The notes under the pieces were generated by a model, which was given only the letters and a program-made list of their open reading frames with translations, did no database searches and had not been told where the DNA came from. DNA of 64,000 nt. Origin: Streptomyces sp. NBC_00414 (GTDB lineage Bacteria; Actinomycetota; Actinomycetes; Streptomycetales; Streptomycetaceae). The stretch lies in contig NZ_CP107935.1 in assembly GCF_036038375.1 (NCBI RefSeq), forward strand, positions 1,984,001 through 2,048,000. The letters run 5' to 3'. The translations under genes were made by a program, and so were the position numbers. Shown one piece after another: positions 1 to 11,046 of this stretch (position 1 is its first letter; each line of letters begins with the position of its first letter).

Positions 1-37
1 CGGAGGAGGAGGCGGACGGCGGTTCGGGCTGCCGGCC

Positions 38-1006
38 GTGCGCGGGCGGGCGGGCCGGCTCGCGCACCGGCTCCCCGACGAACTCGGCGTCCTGGTCGTC
101 CTCGCGCTTCTCGTCGCCGCCATCGGCATCCCGTACCCGGACTTCCTCGACAGCGACAACCTGCTCACCACCGCGCACAACTCCGTCTACATCTCGCTGA
201 TGGCGTGCGGCATGGTCTTCGCGCTGGCCATGCGCGAGGTCGACCTGTCGGTGGGCGGCAGTTACGCGATGTGCCTGGTCGTCGGTGCGCTGCTGGTGCG
301 GGAGGGTGTGCCGCCCTGGCTGGCGGTGCCGGTGGTGCTGCTCACCGGGACCGCGCTGGGTGTCTTCAACGCGCTGGTCACCACCCTGCTGGCGCTGCCC
401 TCGTTCATCGTCACGCTCGGCACCCTGATGCTGTTCCGGGGCGTCGGGCTCGCGCTCGCCGACGGCAAGCAGATCACCGATCTGCCGCTCGACGACTCGT
501 TCTTCACTTTCGCGGGCGGCGACGCGGGCGGCGTGCCGTTCGCGCTCTGGGTGCTGCTCGCGGTGACGGCCGTACTGACGGTGGTGCTCGCCCGCACCCG
601 TTTCGGGGCCCGGGTGCGGGCCATCGGGTCCAATCCGGACGCCGCCACGTTCAGCGGAATCCCCGTCGTCCGTACGCGTGTTCAGGCACTCGCGCTGTCC
701 GGGCTCACCACGGCCTGCGCGTCGACGCTCGCGCTCGCCTACTACGGCGCCGGGGACCCGACCCTCGGCCAGGGGTACGAGCTGCAGGCCATCGCCGCGT
801 GCATCATCGGCGGCACACCGCTGGCGGGCGGTCGCGGCTCGGTCGTCGGGGCGGTGGCCGGCGCGCTGATCCTGTCCGTCGTCGCGTCCGGCCTCGTCTT
901 CTTCGAAGTACCCATCAACTGGACGTCGTTCGCCACCGGCGCGGTGATCCTCGTCGCGGTCGCGGCGGACAGCGCCCTGCGTCGCCGTGGCCGCCGTGGC
1001 CGCTGA
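38..1006 (+). CDS. Sugar ABC transporter permease (ribose/CUT2 type)
   Basis: Integral-membrane channel subunit of a ribose/xylose-type importer. The 322-residue product is strongly hydrophobic with about eight to ten membrane segments. It shows the family loop with residues ALAMREVDLSVGG near residue 65 and the GGTPLAGGRG cytoplasmic loop near residue 260 that contacts the ATPase, both typical of BPD_transp_2 permeases. The GTG at 38 is the first plausible start in the window, but the frame stays open back to base 2, so the true start may lie just outside. The binding-protein gene follows after 24 bases and the ATPase after that, so the three form one operon. Substrate cannot be read from the permease. 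Confidence 0.88.
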   Translation: MRGRAGRLAHRLPDELGVLVVLALLVAAIGIPYPDFLDSDNLLTTAHNSVYISLMACGMVFALAMREVDLSVGGSYAMCLVVGALLVREGVPPWLAVPVVLLTGTALGVFNALVTTLLALPSFIVTLGTLMLFRGVGLALADGKQITDLPLDDSFFTFAGGDAGGVPFALWVLLAVTAVLTVVLARTRFGARVRAIGSNPDAATFSGIPVVRTRVQALALSGLTTACASTLALAYYGAGDPTLGQGYELQAIAACIIGGTPLAGGRGSVVGAVAGALILSVVASGLVFFEVPINWTSFATGAVILVAVAADSALRRRGRRGR

Positions 1007-1030
1007 CGTCACCGCACCTTGGAGGCCGTG

Positions 1031-2101
1031 ATGCACCCCCGATTCCGTACCCTGTCCGGCGCCCTCGGCGCGCTGGTGCTGCTCTGCGCCACCGGATGCG
1101 GCAACGACGACGAATCCGGAGGAAAGGGCGGCGGCGAACTCGACATGGGCATCGCGGTGGCCAACATCAGTCTCAACTTCGCGCACGAGATGGTGCTCGG
1201 CGCCGAGAGCGCCGCCGACCACGCGGGGAAGGTGAACTTCAAGGCCGTCGGGCCGCCCAACACGGACGGTCCGGCCGAGGTGCAGCTCTTCCAGAACCTC
1301 ACCACCGTCGCGGAGGACGGCATCGTCCTGGAGAACCTCGACCCGCCGATCTTCACCCGGCCCGCCGCCCGCGCCGTCGACCAGGGCGTTCCGATCGTCG
1401 CCCTGGACACCTCCCCCACCGAGGGCAGCAAGGTCACCTTCTACGTGGGCAACGACAACTACGCGCTGGGCGAGCTGATGGCCCAGGAGGCGCTGAAGCG
1501 GCTGGGCGACGACCCGAAGGGGGAGATCGTCGTCGGGGTGCCCAACCCCGGGACACCGGTGCTCGACAACCGGGCCAAGGGCATCGCGGACACGTTCGAG
1601 AAGGAGGCGCCGGGCGTGAAGGTGCTGGGCCCCTTCCAGACGTACAGCGATCCGGGCCAGAACCACAGTTCGTGGGCCTCGCAGGTCGCCGCGCATCCCG
1701 AGGCGCTCGCCTTCCTCGGGGTCGGGGACGCCGACAGCTACAACCTCGCGAAGATCAAGAAGGAGAAGGGCGGGAAGTGGCTGACGGCCGGCTTCGACGT
1801 CGACCCCAAGACCCTCGACGCGGTGAAGGACGGCTCGAACTTCGTCACCATCGACCCCCAGCACTTCCTCAAGGGCTACCTCTCCACGGCGATACTGATC
1901 GAGTCGGTGCGCGAGAAGGACGGCAAGCTGCCCGACGGCTGGTTCCTGTCCCCCGGCGGTGTCGTGGACTCCTCCGACATCGACGAGGTCATCGCACGGC
2001 AGAAGTCCCCGGAGGCGGCGTACGACTGGTACAAGCCGGTGATCGACAAGCTGCTCGGTGACCAGGAGGCGCAGCTCAAGCCGTTGAAGGACGCGCGCTG
2101 A
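1031..2101 (+). CDS. Sugar ABC transporter substrate-binding lipoprotein
   Basis: Extracellular solute receptor for the flanking permease and ATPase. The 356-residue product begins with a lipoprotein signal (hydrophobic ALGALVLLCATGCGN, lipobox Cys near residue 23), followed by a periplasmic-binding-protein type 1 fold of the ribose/xylose family: a GIAVANISLNF first strand, VPIVALDTSP hinge strand, and GIADTFEKEAPGVKV. ATG 1031 is chosen over the upstream TTG 1019 because GGAGG at 1021-1025 is correctly spaced before it. The next gene starts one base after this stop, indicating translational coupling. The binding protein sitting between permease and ATPase is a less usual order. The ligand is unknown; a pentose or related polyol is only a family-level guess. 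Confidence 0.9.
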   Translation: MHPRFRTLSGALGALVLLCATGCGNDDESGGKGGGELDMGIAVANISLNFAHEMVLGAESAADHAGKVNFKAVGPPNTDGPAEVQLFQNLTTVAEDGIVLENLDPPIFTRPAARAVDQGVPIVALDTSPTEGSKVTFYVGNDNYALGELMAQEALKRLGDDPKGEIVVGVPNPGTPVLDNRAKGIADTFEKEAPGVKVLGPFQTYSDPGQNHSSWASQVAAHPEALAFLGVGDADSYNLAKIKKEKGGKWLTAGFDVDPKTLDAVKDGSNFVTIDPQHFLKGYLSTAILIESVREKDGKLPDGWFLSPGGVVDSSDIDEVIARQKSPEAAYDWYKPVIDKLLGDQEAQLKPLKDAR

Positions 2102-2102
2102 G

Positions 2103-3641
2103 ATGAGTCGCGGGGACATGCTGGACGCACGGGCCCTCGTCAAGTCGTACGGCGGGGTGAAGGCCCTGGACGGGGCGGACATCCTGCTGCGGGGCGGCGA
2201 GGTGCACGCGCTGGTCGGGGAGAACGGTGCGGGCAAGTCGACTCTCGTGCGGATCCTGTCGGGGACCCTGGCGGCGGACGAGGGATCGGTGCGGCTCGCC
2301 GAGGAGGCCCGGAAGGGCGGGATCGCCGTCGTCTCGCAGGAGTTGAGTCTCTTTCCCGATCTGACGGTCCGGGAGAATCTGTTCCCCCACCGGCCGCCGC
2401 GCCGCTTCGGGCTGCTCGACCGGGGCGCGATGGACCGCACGGCCCGGCCGGTCCTCGCCGAACTGGGCCTCGCCGTCGACGCCGACACGCTCCTCGGCGA
2501 ACTCCCGCTCGCCGACCAGCAGTTGACGGAGATCGCCCGGGCGCTGCTGCGCCGGCCGCGCGTACTGGTCCTCGACGAGCCGACCTCCGCGCTGCCGGCC
2601 CCCGCCGTGGACCGCCTCGAACAGGTCCTGCGCACCCTCACGGGACGGGGCATGGCGATCCTGTACGTCACCCACTTCCTGGAGGAGGTGATGCGCTTCG
2701 CCCAGCGCGTGACGGTACTGCGGGACGGCCGGGTCACCCTGGCCGGCGTGCGGGCGGAGAAGGTCGGCGTGCCGGACCTGGTGAAGGCGATGCTGGGCGC
2801 CACCCCACCGCTTCCGGTACGCCGTACACGTGCCCCGGCCGACGGGCCGCCGCCGGTGGTGCTCTCCGAGGTGTGTGTCCCGGGGCGGCTCACGGACGTG
2901 ACGTTCACCGTGCGCGCGGGCGAGGTGGTGGGAGTCGCGGGGCTGCAAGGGGCGGGCCATCTGGACGCGTTGGCTGTGGTGTGCGGGCGCACGGCCGTCT
3001 CGGCGGGCCGGGTCGGTGTCGGCGACCGGGGGCTCCCGCGGTCCCTGCGCGACGCGATCCGGGCGGGGGTGGCCTTCGTGCCGAGCGACCGGAAACGGTT
3101 CGGGCTGATGACCGACCGCACGGTGTGGGAGAACACCACGGCGGTGAGCTGGCTGGCGCTCGGCCGGGGCGGTGTCATGCCGTCCCGTGCCGAACTGGTG
3201 CGCCGGGCAGACGACTTGACCGCGCGACTGCGCCTGCGCGGCGGTCCGCACGATGTGGTGGCCCGGCTGTCCGGCGGCAACCAGCAGAAGATCGTCTTCG
3301 CCAAGTGGCTGGCCACTGACCCTCGTATCGTCGTCTTGGACGATCCCACGCGAGGTGTCGACGTGGGGGTGCGGGCCGAGATGCACGCGATCGTCGGGGA
3401 GTTGGCGGCGGGCGGCGCGGCCGTCCTGGTCGCGTCGACCGACCTGGCCGAACTGACGGAGGTCTGCGACCGTGTACTGGTCTTCGTGCGGGGGCGGATC
3501 ACCGCGGAGGTGAGCGGCGGGCGGCTCACCGAGCACGAGCTGGCGGCGGCGATGCAGTCCGGGACGAACACCAAGGCGGGCCCGGAGGCAGACCTGAAGA
3601 CGGACGCGCGGGGCGACGGGCCTGTGGCGCCAGGGAGTTGA
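2103..3641 (+). CDS. Sugar ABC transporter ATP-binding protein (RbsA/XylG type)
   Basis: Energy-coupling subunit with two fused ATPase domains in 512 residues, the usual RbsA length. The first domain has Walker A GENGAGKST near residue 40 and Walker B VLVLDEPTSAL near 155. The second is degenerate at Walker A (GLQGAGH near 280) but keeps the signature LSGGNQQK and Walker B VVLDDPTRGVDVG, the standard asymmetry of this family. It starts one base after the stop of the binding protein and closes the operon; the convergent IclR gene follows. The tail after residue 490 is low complexity and probably disordered. Confidence 0.9.
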   Translation: MSRGDMLDARALVKSYGGVKALDGADILLRGGEVHALVGENGAGKSTLVRILSGTLAADEGSVRLAEEARKGGIAVVSQELSLFPDLTVRENLFPHRPPRRFGLLDRGAMDRTARPVLAELGLAVDADTLLGELPLADQQLTEIARALLRRPRVLVLDEPTSALPAPAVDRLEQVLRTLTGRGMAILYVTHFLEEVMRFAQRVTVLRDGRVTLAGVRAEKVGVPDLVKAMLGATPPLPVRRTRAPADGPPPVVLSEVCVPGRLTDVTFTVRAGEVVGVAGLQGAGHLDALAVVCGRTAVSAGRVGVGDRGLPRSLRDAIRAGVAFVPSDRKRFGLMTDRTVWENTTAVSWLALGRGGVMPSRAELVRRADDLTARLRLRGGPHDVVARLSGGNQQKIVFAKWLATDPRIVVLDDPTRGVDVGVRAEMHAIVGELAAGGAAVLVASTDLAELTEVCDRVLVFVRGRITAEVSGGRLTEHELAAAMQSGTNTKAGPEADLKTDARGDGPVAPGS

Positions 3642-3700
3642 CGCTCTCGCGTCCGACCGAACCGTTCGTCAACCGGCCCGCTCGCCAACCGGCCCGTCCG

Positions 3701-4435
3701 TCAAGCGGACAGCTCCCGTGTCAGCGCGCGGGCCGCCGCGCACACCCGTGCGCCGACGCGGTCCACGTCGAGGCGGCGGGTGCCGCCGGTCACGGAGAGG
3801 GCGGCGACGGGACGGGCGTCCTGGGCGTAGACCGGGGCCGCCACGGCCGAGATACCGACCTCCGCCTCCTCCAGGTTGACGCCGAAACCGCGGGCCCGGG
3901 TGCGTGCCAGGTCACGGGCGAGCTGGCCGGGCAGGACAAGGGTGCGCGGCGTGAGGCGCAACAGGGACGGGCCGGGCGGCCGGGGGTCGTGGGCCAGGAA
4001 GACCTTCCCCGTGGCGGTGCAGTGGGCGGGCAGCCGGCCTCCGGTGCGCGACACGATCGGCGTGGCGCGGCGGCCGGTGAGCTTCTCCAGGAAGAGCGTG
4101 TCGGGCCCGTCGGGGACGGCCAGGTGCACGTTCTCCCCCGTCGCCGCGTACAGGTCGCCCAGGAACGGCAGTGCGACGTCCCGCAGTTCGCGCGCGGACG
4201 GCGCCGACTGACCGAGGACGAAGAGCGCGAGCCCGATGCGGTAACGGCCGTCCGGGGCACGCTCCACGAGTCCCAGCCGGACCAGCTCGGCCAGCAGCCG
4301 GTGTGCGGTCGGCTTGGCGAGACCCGTGCGCAGCGACAGCTCGGCCAGGCTATGCGAGCCCTCCGACTCGCCGCAGGCACGCAGCAGCGCCGCACCGCGC
4401 GCGAGCACCGACTTCGGCACCTGACCGTCCGTCAT
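3701..4435 (-). CDS. IclR family transcriptional regulator
   Basis: DNA-binding regulator with an N-terminal winged helix (helix-turn-helix around SLAELSLRTGLAKPTAHRLL, residues 28-47) and a C-terminal IclR effector domain with PAHCTATGKVFLAHD and GFGVNLEEAEVGISAVAAPV motifs. ATG 4435 gives 244 residues with the HTH in the normal place. A longer form from ATG 4555 (284 residues) starts directly after the stop of the upstream ThDP enzyme and cannot be excluded, but its extra 40 residues look non-globular and neither start has a good ribosome site. Position immediately downstream of the benzoylformate-decarboxylase-like gene suggests it controls that gene, possibly together with the convergent transporter. 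Confidence 0.87.
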   Translation of the reverse strand: MTDGQVPKSVLARGAALLRACGESEGSHSLAELSLRTGLAKPTAHRLLAELVRLGLVERAPDGRYRIGLALFVLGQSAPSARELRDVALPFLGDLYAATGENVHLAVPDGPDTLFLEKLTGRRATPIVSRTGGRLPAHCTATGKVFLAHDPRPPGPSLLRLTPRTLVLPGQLARDLARTRARGFGVNLEEAEVGISAVAAPVYAQDARPVAALSVTGGTRRLDVDRVGARVCAAARALTRELSA

Positions 4436-4555
4436 GGACCGATGGTCGGGCCCCGGCAGGCAGGTGACAAGGTGCGCGTCCCTGTGAGTAGTCGGCGGCC
4501 CGGATCGGGACGAGGGGTGCGGTGTCACGCGGCGGTCTTGCCGACTCGCCCGCAT

Positions 4556-6181
4556 CTACCGCAGGGGTACGTCGACGAGCATCGGACGGGTCAATTCACC
4601 GGCGGCCGCGACGAGTTCACGCAGTTGTTCGGCGCTCCCCGCGCGCACGGCGTCGACTCCGAAGAACCGGGCCGCCCGGGTGAAGTCGAGCGGCCCCAGT
4701 TCGGTGCCCGGGCAGATCCCGGTGCCGCCTCTCGCCTCGTAGGTGTCCTGGAGGGTGCGGTAGGCGCCGTTGCTCATCACGACGAACAGCACGGGGGCCG
4801 CGTACCGTGCCGCGCTCCACAGGCCCTGGAGGCCGAAGAGGGCGCAGCCGTCGCCGAGGACGGCGACCACGGGCCGGCCCGGTTCGGCCAGGGCCCGGCC
4901 GACCGCCGCGCCGATCCCCCAGCCGAGACCGCCGCCGACGGTGTGCGTATAGCTGCCCGGCTGTTCCAGGCGGACGAGTCTGCGGAGCAACAGGCCCACG
5001 GTGATGGCCTCTTCGACCACGGCCGTGCCGGGCGGCAGGCCGCGCGCCACCGCGTGGGCGGCGGCCCAGGGAGCCAGGGGCGCCGGGGAGTACGCGGCGC
5101 GCGCGGCGGCCTCCGTACGGTCGCGTTCGGCCGTGTGACGGTCGCCGGCGCGCAGCACTCTGGTCTTCGCCGTGTGCGCGGGTATCCGCTCGGGCAGCAG
5201 CTCGGCGAGCCGGTCGAGGGAGGGCCCGAGCGCGCCCACGAGCCCGTGGTCCGCGGGGAAGTTCCGGCCGGTCTCGTCCGGGTCCGAGTCGAGCTGGACG
5301 ACGGTGACGCCGGGCGGCAGCGCGGGGCCCGGAGTGTAGTGGTGGGGAGTGAAGGCGTGCGCTCCCACGATGAACACGGTGTCGTACGGGTCGAGGGCGG
5401 CCCGGATCGCGTCGTGGCGCGGGGGCAGCATCCCCGCGTACAGGGGGTGCGTGGTCGGGAAGTTCAGGAAGTCCGCCATCGGCTGGTGGTGCACGGGCGC
5501 CCCGCAGGCCTCGGCGGTGCGGACGAGCGCGGCCGTGGCGTCCTCGCGGCCCACGCCGTCCCCCGCGACGATCACGGGCCGCGCCCCGCCGCCGAGCAGG
5601 ACGGCGGCCCGGTCGATCCCACCGGCCGGCGCGGGTCTGGGCGATGGCGTACGGGCCGGGACCTCGACCTCCGTGTCCTCGGTGAGCAGGTCCATGGGCA
5701 CGGACACGAACACGGGCCCGGCGGGCGGCCGTACGGCGAGCGCGAAGGCGCGGCGCAGCGCGAGCGGCAGGTCGCGGGCGTGCTGGATGTCGTACGCGGC
5801 CTTCACGGCGGGCGTGGCGAGCGCGACGAGGTCGCCGCTGAGCATGGGGTCCTGCTGGAGGTGGCGGCGGTCCTGCTGTCCGGCCATCACCACGAGCGGG
5901 GTGCGCGAGCGGCGGGCGTTGAGCAGGCCGATGAGTCCGTTGGCGAGACCCGCCGCGATGTGCAGGGTGACGAAGGCGGGCCTGCGGGTGGCGCGGGCGT
6001 ATCCGTCCGCCATGGAGACGACCGCGCCCTCGTGGACACCGAGGACGTACTCCGGGGCCTGTTCGGTGTCCGCGAGGGCTGCCAGGAACGGCAGTTCGGT
6101 GGTGCCGGGGTTGCCGAAGACGCGGTCCACGCCCTCGCCGCGCAGGATGTCGAGCAGGGCGGGGGCGGGGCGGCGACCCAT
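4556..6181 (-). CDS. mdlC: Thiamine-diphosphate enzyme, benzoylformate decarboxylase-like
   Basis: Probable 2-oxo acid decarboxylase converting benzoylformate (phenylglyoxylate) to benzaldehyde, a step in mandelate breakdown. The 541 residues follow the three-domain POX/acetolactate synthase fold: N-terminal PYR domain with cofactor-activating Glu in VHEGAVVSMADGYA, central domain, and C-terminal PP domain with GDGCALFGLQGLW and the trailing Asn of MSNGAYRTL that hold ThDP and magnesium. Equivalents of the two catalytic histidines of Pseudomonas MdlC are present (TLHIAAG and PHHYTPG), but the active-site Ser of GSNELPF is Thr here (GTTELPF). No mandelate racemase or dehydrogenase is adjacent, so another 2-oxo acid substrate is possible. 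The IclR regulator lies directly downstream. Confidence 0.8.
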   Translation of the reverse strand: MGRRPAPALLDILRGEGVDRVFGNPGTTELPFLAALADTEQAPEYVLGVHEGAVVSMADGYARATRRPAFVTLHIAAGLANGLIGLLNARRSRTPLVVMAGQQDRRHLQQDPMLSGDLVALATPAVKAAYDIQHARDLPLALRRAFALAVRPPAGPVFVSVPMDLLTEDTEVEVPARTPSPRPAPAGGIDRAAVLLGGGARPVIVAGDGVGREDATAALVRTAEACGAPVHHQPMADFLNFPTTHPLYAGMLPPRHDAIRAALDPYDTVFIVGAHAFTPHHYTPGPALPPGVTVVQLDSDPDETGRNFPADHGLVGALGPSLDRLAELLPERIPAHTAKTRVLRAGDRHTAERDRTEAAARAAYSPAPLAPWAAAHAVARGLPPGTAVVEEAITVGLLLRRLVRLEQPGSYTHTVGGGLGWGIGAAVGRALAEPGRPVVAVLGDGCALFGLQGLWSAARYAAPVLFVVMSNGAYRTLQDTYEARGGTGICPGTELGPLDFTRAARFFGVDAVRAGSAEQLRELVAAAGELTRPMLVDVPLR

Positions 6182-6255
6182 CGTTGGCTCCTCGTGGGGA
6201 CGGGGACCGGTCGCCGGTCAGCGTCGGGGAACCGCCCCACGGGGGCAAGAGTGGC

Positions 6256-6272
6256 GTACCACTGAGCGGTAC
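6256..6272. promoter_or_regulatory. Inverted repeat upstream of the ThDP enzyme gene
   Basis: GTACC-7-GGTAC lies 75 bases before the start of the ThDP enzyme gene. It is a plausible site for the linked IclR protein, though short inverted repeats also arise by chance. Confidence 0.3.
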
Positions 6273-6328
6273 TCGGCCCATGTTCGTCCGCGGCGCCGCA
6301 GACGACAACGCCCCTCCCTGAGGGCCCG

Positions 6329-8530
6329 TCAGCGGTCGCTGAACCGCTCGCCCTCCTCCGCCTTCGCGACAAGCAGCGCCGGCGGCGCGAACCGCTCCCC
6401 GTACCGCTCGGAGAGCTCCCGCGCGCGGGCCACGAACGCGGCCGGCCCGGCGCTCGACCCGTCACGGGCCTCGTATCCGTTGATGTACTGCAGGACACCG
6501 CCCGTCCAGCCGGGGAAGCCGATCCCGAAGACGGACCCGATGTTGGCGTCGGCGACCGAGGTCAGGACGCCCTCCTCCAGGAGGCGGACGGTGTCCAGCG
6601 CCTCGGAGAAGAGCATGCGCTCCTGCATGTCTTCGAACGGGATCTCCGTCCCCTCGCGGGTGAAGTGCTCCCGCAGTCCGGGCCACAGCGCGGCGCGCTT
6701 GCCGTCGACGTACTCGTAGAAGCCCGCACCGCCGCTGCGTCCGGTGCGGCCGAACTCGTCGACCATGCGGTCGATGACGACATCGGCGGGGTGCGTCACC
6801 CAGGTGCCGCCCGCCTCCTCGACAGCCCGCTTCGACTCGGCGCGGATCTTGCGGGGCAGGGTGAGCGTCAGCTCGTCCATCAGGGAGAGGACCTTGGCCG
6901 GGTAGCCGGCCTGGGCGGCGGCCTGCTCGACGGAGGCGGGCTCGATGCCCTCGCCGACCATCGCCACGCCCTCGTTGATGAAGTGCCCGATGACCCGGGA
7001 GGTGAAGAACCCGCGCGAGTCGTTGACGACGATCGGGGTCTTCCTGATCTGCCGTACGAGGTCGAAGGCGCGCGCGAGGGCCTCGTCGCCGGTGCCCTCG
7101 CCCTTGATGATCTCGACGAGCGGCATCTTGTCGACGGGTGAGAAGAAGTGCAGTCCCACGAAGTCGGCCTGCCGCTCGACGCCTTCGGCGAGCGCGGTGA
7201 TCGGCAGGGTAGAGGTGTTGGAGCAGAGCAGCGCGTCCGGCTCGACGAGGTGCTGGATCTCCTGGAACACCTTGTGCTTGAGCGCCGGGTCCTCGAAGAC
7301 GGCCTCGATGACGGCGTCGCAGCCCGCCACGTCCTGCGGGTCCGCGGTGGGCGTGATGCGGGCGAGCAGCTCGTCCGCCTTCTCCTGGCTCGTACGGCCG
7401 CGGGCGACGGCCTTGGCGCAGAGCTTCTCGGAGTAGTTCTTGCCCTTGGCCGCGGCTTCGGCGGACACGTCCTTGAGGACGACGTCGATGCCCGCGCGGG
7501 CGCAGGAGTACGCGATGCCCGCGCCCATCATCCCGGCGCCGAGAACGGCGACCTTGCGGACCTGGCGGGGCTCTACGCCCTTGGGGCGGTTGGCGCCGGA
7601 GTTGACGGCCTGAAGGTCGAAGAAGAAGGCCTGGATCATGTTCTTGGAGGTCTGACCGGCGGCCAGTTCCACGAAGTAGCGCGCCTCGATGACCTGCGCG
7701 GTCTCGAAGTCGACCTGGGAGCCCTCGACGGCGGCGGCGAGGATGTTGCGCGGCGCCGGGTAGGGCGCGCCGCCGGTCTGCTTGCGCAGGTTGGCGGGGA
7801 AGGCGGGCAGGTTCGCCGCGAACTTCGGGCTGGACGGGGTGCCGCCCGGGATGCGGTAGCCGGGCTTGTCCCAGGGCTGGCTCGACTCGGGGTTGGCGTC
7901 GATGAAGGCGCGGGCCTTGGCGAGCATCTCCTCCCGGGTGGCCGCCACTTCGTGGACGAGGCCGTTCTCCAGGGCGCGCCGCGGGCTGTACTGGGTGCCC
8001 TGGAGAAGCACCTTGAGGAGCGCGTCGGCGATGCCGAGGAGGCGTACGGTCCTGACGACGCCGCCGCCTCCGGGCAGCAGACCGAGTGTGACCTCGGGGC
8101 AGCCGATCTTGGAGCCGGGCGCGTCGAGGGCGACCCGGTGGTGACAGGCGAGCGCGATCTCGTAACCGCCGCCCAGGGCCGCGCCGTTCATGGCGGCGAC
8201 GACGGGCTTGCCGAGGGTCTCGATGCGGCGCAGGTCGCGCTTGATGGCGAGGCCGCCGTCGAGGAGCTGCTGGGCGGTCCCGGGCGTGACCCGGATGAGG
8301 TCCCGCAGGTCGCCGCCCGCGAAGAAGGTCTTCTTGGCGGAGGTGAAGACGATGCCGCGGACGGACGCGGGGTCGGCCCGCACCTCGGCTTCCAGGCGGT
8401 CGGCGATCGCGGTGAGCGACGCGCGGAACGCCTGGTTCATGGTGTTCGCGGACTGGCTGGGGTCGTCGAGGACCAGGGTGACGACACCGGTCTCGTCCTG
8501 TTCCCAGCGGATGGTGGTGCTCTCGGTCAT
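6329..8530 (-). CDS. fadB: Fatty-acid oxidation bifunctional protein: enoyl-CoA hydratase / 3-hydroxyacyl-CoA dehydrogenase
   Basis: Catalyses hydration of enoyl-CoA and NAD-dependent oxidation of 3-hydroxyacyl-CoA in beta-oxidation. In 733 residues it has an N-terminal crotonase domain with oxyanion glycines ([10 protein letters not shown] near 70) and both catalytic glutamates ([13 protein letters not shown] near 124, [15 protein letters not shown] near 146). A dehydrogenase domain follows, with Rossmann motif [16 protein letters not shown] near 330 and [18 protein letters not shown], then paired C-terminal helical domains. GGAG is spaced correctly before ATG 8530. The thiolase gene ends 118 bases upstream in the same direction, so the two form the fadA-fadB pair. 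Confidence 0.95.
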   Translation of the reverse strand: MTESTTIRWEQDETGVVTLVLDDPSQSANTMNQAFRASLTAIADRLEAEVRADPASVRGIVFTSAKKTFFAGGDLRDLIRVTPGTAQQLLDGGLAIKRDLRRIETLGKPVVAAMNGAALGGGYEIALACHHRVALDAPGSKIGCPEVTLGLLPGGGGVVRTVRLLGIADALLKVLLQGTQYSPRRALENGLVHEVAATREEMLAKARAFIDANPESSQPWDKPGYRIPGGTPSSPKFAANLPAFPANLRKQTGGAPYPAPRNILAAAVEGSQVDFETAQVIEARYFVELAAGQTSKNMIQAFFFDLQAVNSGANRPKGVEPRQVRKVAVLGAGMMGAGIAYSCARAGIDVVLKDVSAEAAAKGKNYSEKLCAKAVARGRTSQEKADELLARITPTADPQDVAGCDAVIEAVFEDPALKHKVFQEIQHLVEPDALLCSNTSTLPITALAEGVERQADFVGLHFFSPVDKMPLVEIIKGEGTGDEALARAFDLVRQIRKTPIVVNDSRGFFTSRVIGHFINEGVAMVGEGIEPASVEQAAAQAGYPAKVLSLMDELTLTLPRKIRAESKRAVEEAGGTWVTHPADVVIDRMVDEFGRTGRSGGAGFYEYVDGKRAALWPGLREHFTREGTEIPFEDMQERMLFSEALDTVRLLEEGVLTSVADANIGSVFGIGFPGWTGGVLQYINGYEARDGSSAGPAAFVARARELSERYGERFAPPALLVAKAEEGERFSDR

Positions 8531-8648
8531 CTGGAGGTCTCCGTAGATGTCAAAGTCTTGTCCGCCGCGACGGCGAGAAGCCCGAAGGGGTGGTCCGGTG
8601 GGTGCCGAACCGGCCTGCGTCCGGCGAGGGAAGGACGGGCTCGCGTGC

Positions 8649-9863
<1,215 letters not shown>

Positions 9864-9903
9864 TCTTGAGCCTTTCGGGAGGAGCCCGGGGGGACTGGGA
9901 AGG

Positions 9904-11046
9904 TCAGCCGAGCAGGGAACGGCCGATGATCTCCTTCATGATCTCGGTCGTCCCGCCGTAGATGGTCTGGATGCGGCCGTCGGTGAAAGCCCTGGCGACG
10001 CGGTACTCCGTCATATAGCCGTAGCCGCCGTGCAGTTGGAGGCAGCGGTCCGCGACGCGCTTCTGCAGTTCGGTGGCCCACCACTTGGCCATCGAGGCGT
10101 GCACCGCGTCGAGTTCGCCCGCCGTGTGGTCGACGATGCACCGGTCGACGAACGTCCGGGTGACGGCGCACTCGGTGGCCATCTCGGCTATCTCGAAGCG
10201 GATGTGCTGGAGCTTGGCCAGCGGCCGTCCGAAGGCCTCGCGCTCCTTGACGTACTCGGTGGTGATCTCCAGCAGGTATTCGGCGGCGGCGATCCCGGCG
10301 ACGGCGATCCCCATCCGCTCCTGCGCGAGGTTCGTCATCAGGTGCACGAAGGCGCCGTTGAGCTCGCCGAGGAGGTTCTCCTTCGGGACGCGTACGTCGT
10401 GGAAGAACAGCTCGGCGGTGTCCTGGGCCTTCTGGCCGATCTTGTCGAGGTTGCGGCCGCGCTCGAAGCCCTCCGTACCGCGCTCGACGACCAGCAGGGA
10501 GAGGCCCTTCGCACCTCCCTCGGGGGTCGTCCTCGCGACGACGATCACGAGGTCGGCCAGGATCCCGTTGGAGATGAAGGTCTTCGAGCCGTTGAGCAGC
10601 CAGTGGTCGCCGCGGTCCTCAGCGTGCGTCCTGATGCCCTGGAGGTCCGAACCGGCGCCGGGCTCGGTCATCGCGATGGCGGTGATCAGGGAGCCGTCGC
10701 AGAAGCCGGGCAGCCAGCGCCGCTTCTGCTCCTCGGTGCCGAGGCCGGTCAGATAGGGCCCGATGATGTCGTTGTGCAGTCCAAGGGCCAGCCCGGCGGC
10801 TCCGGCGCGGGTGAACTCCTCGGCGAGCGCCGCGCTGTAGCGGAAGTCGGCGTTGCCGCCGCCCCCGTACTCCTCTGGGACGGCGAGACCGAGCAGCCCC
10901 TGCCGGCCGGCCGCGAGCCACGCCTCGCGCGAGACGATGCCGTCCTTCTCCCACTGCTCGTAGTGCGGGAGCACCTCCTTCGCGAGGAAGGTGCGGACGG
11001 TCTCGCGGAACGCCTCGTGGTCGGGCGTGAAGATCTGCCGCTTCAT
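9904..11046 (-). CDS. Acyl-CoA dehydrogenase
   Basis: FAD-dependent first step of acyl-CoA oxidation. The 380 residues have the three-part ACAD fold: N-terminal helices, FAD-binding [19 protein letters not shown] around residues 120-140, [17 protein letters not shown], and C-terminal [17 protein letters not shown] then [17 protein letters not shown] 11046 overlaps the TGA of the upstream CoA-transferase by four bases (ATGA), so translation is coupled. The two genes plus FadA/FadB suggest a dedicated acyl-CoA route rather than general lipid turnover. Confidence 0.94.
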   Translation of the reverse strand: MKRQIFTPDHEAFRETVRTFLAKEVLPHYEQWEKDGIVSREAWLAAGRQGLLGLAVPEEYGGGGNADFRYSAALAEEFTRAGAAGLALGLHNDIIGPYLTGLGTEEQKRRWLPGFCDGSLITAIAMTEPGAGSDLQGIRTHAEDRGDHWLLNGSKTFISNGILADLVIVVARTTPEGGAKGLSLLVVERGTEGFERGRNLDKIGQKAQDTAELFFHDVRVPKENLLGELNGAFVHLMTNLAQERMGIAVAGIAAAEYLLEITTEYVKEREAFGRPLAKLQHIRFEIAEMATECAVTRTFVDRCIVDHTAGELDAVHASMAKWWATELQKRVADRCLQLHGGYGYMTEYRVARAFTDGRIQTIYGGTTEIMKEIIGRSLLG

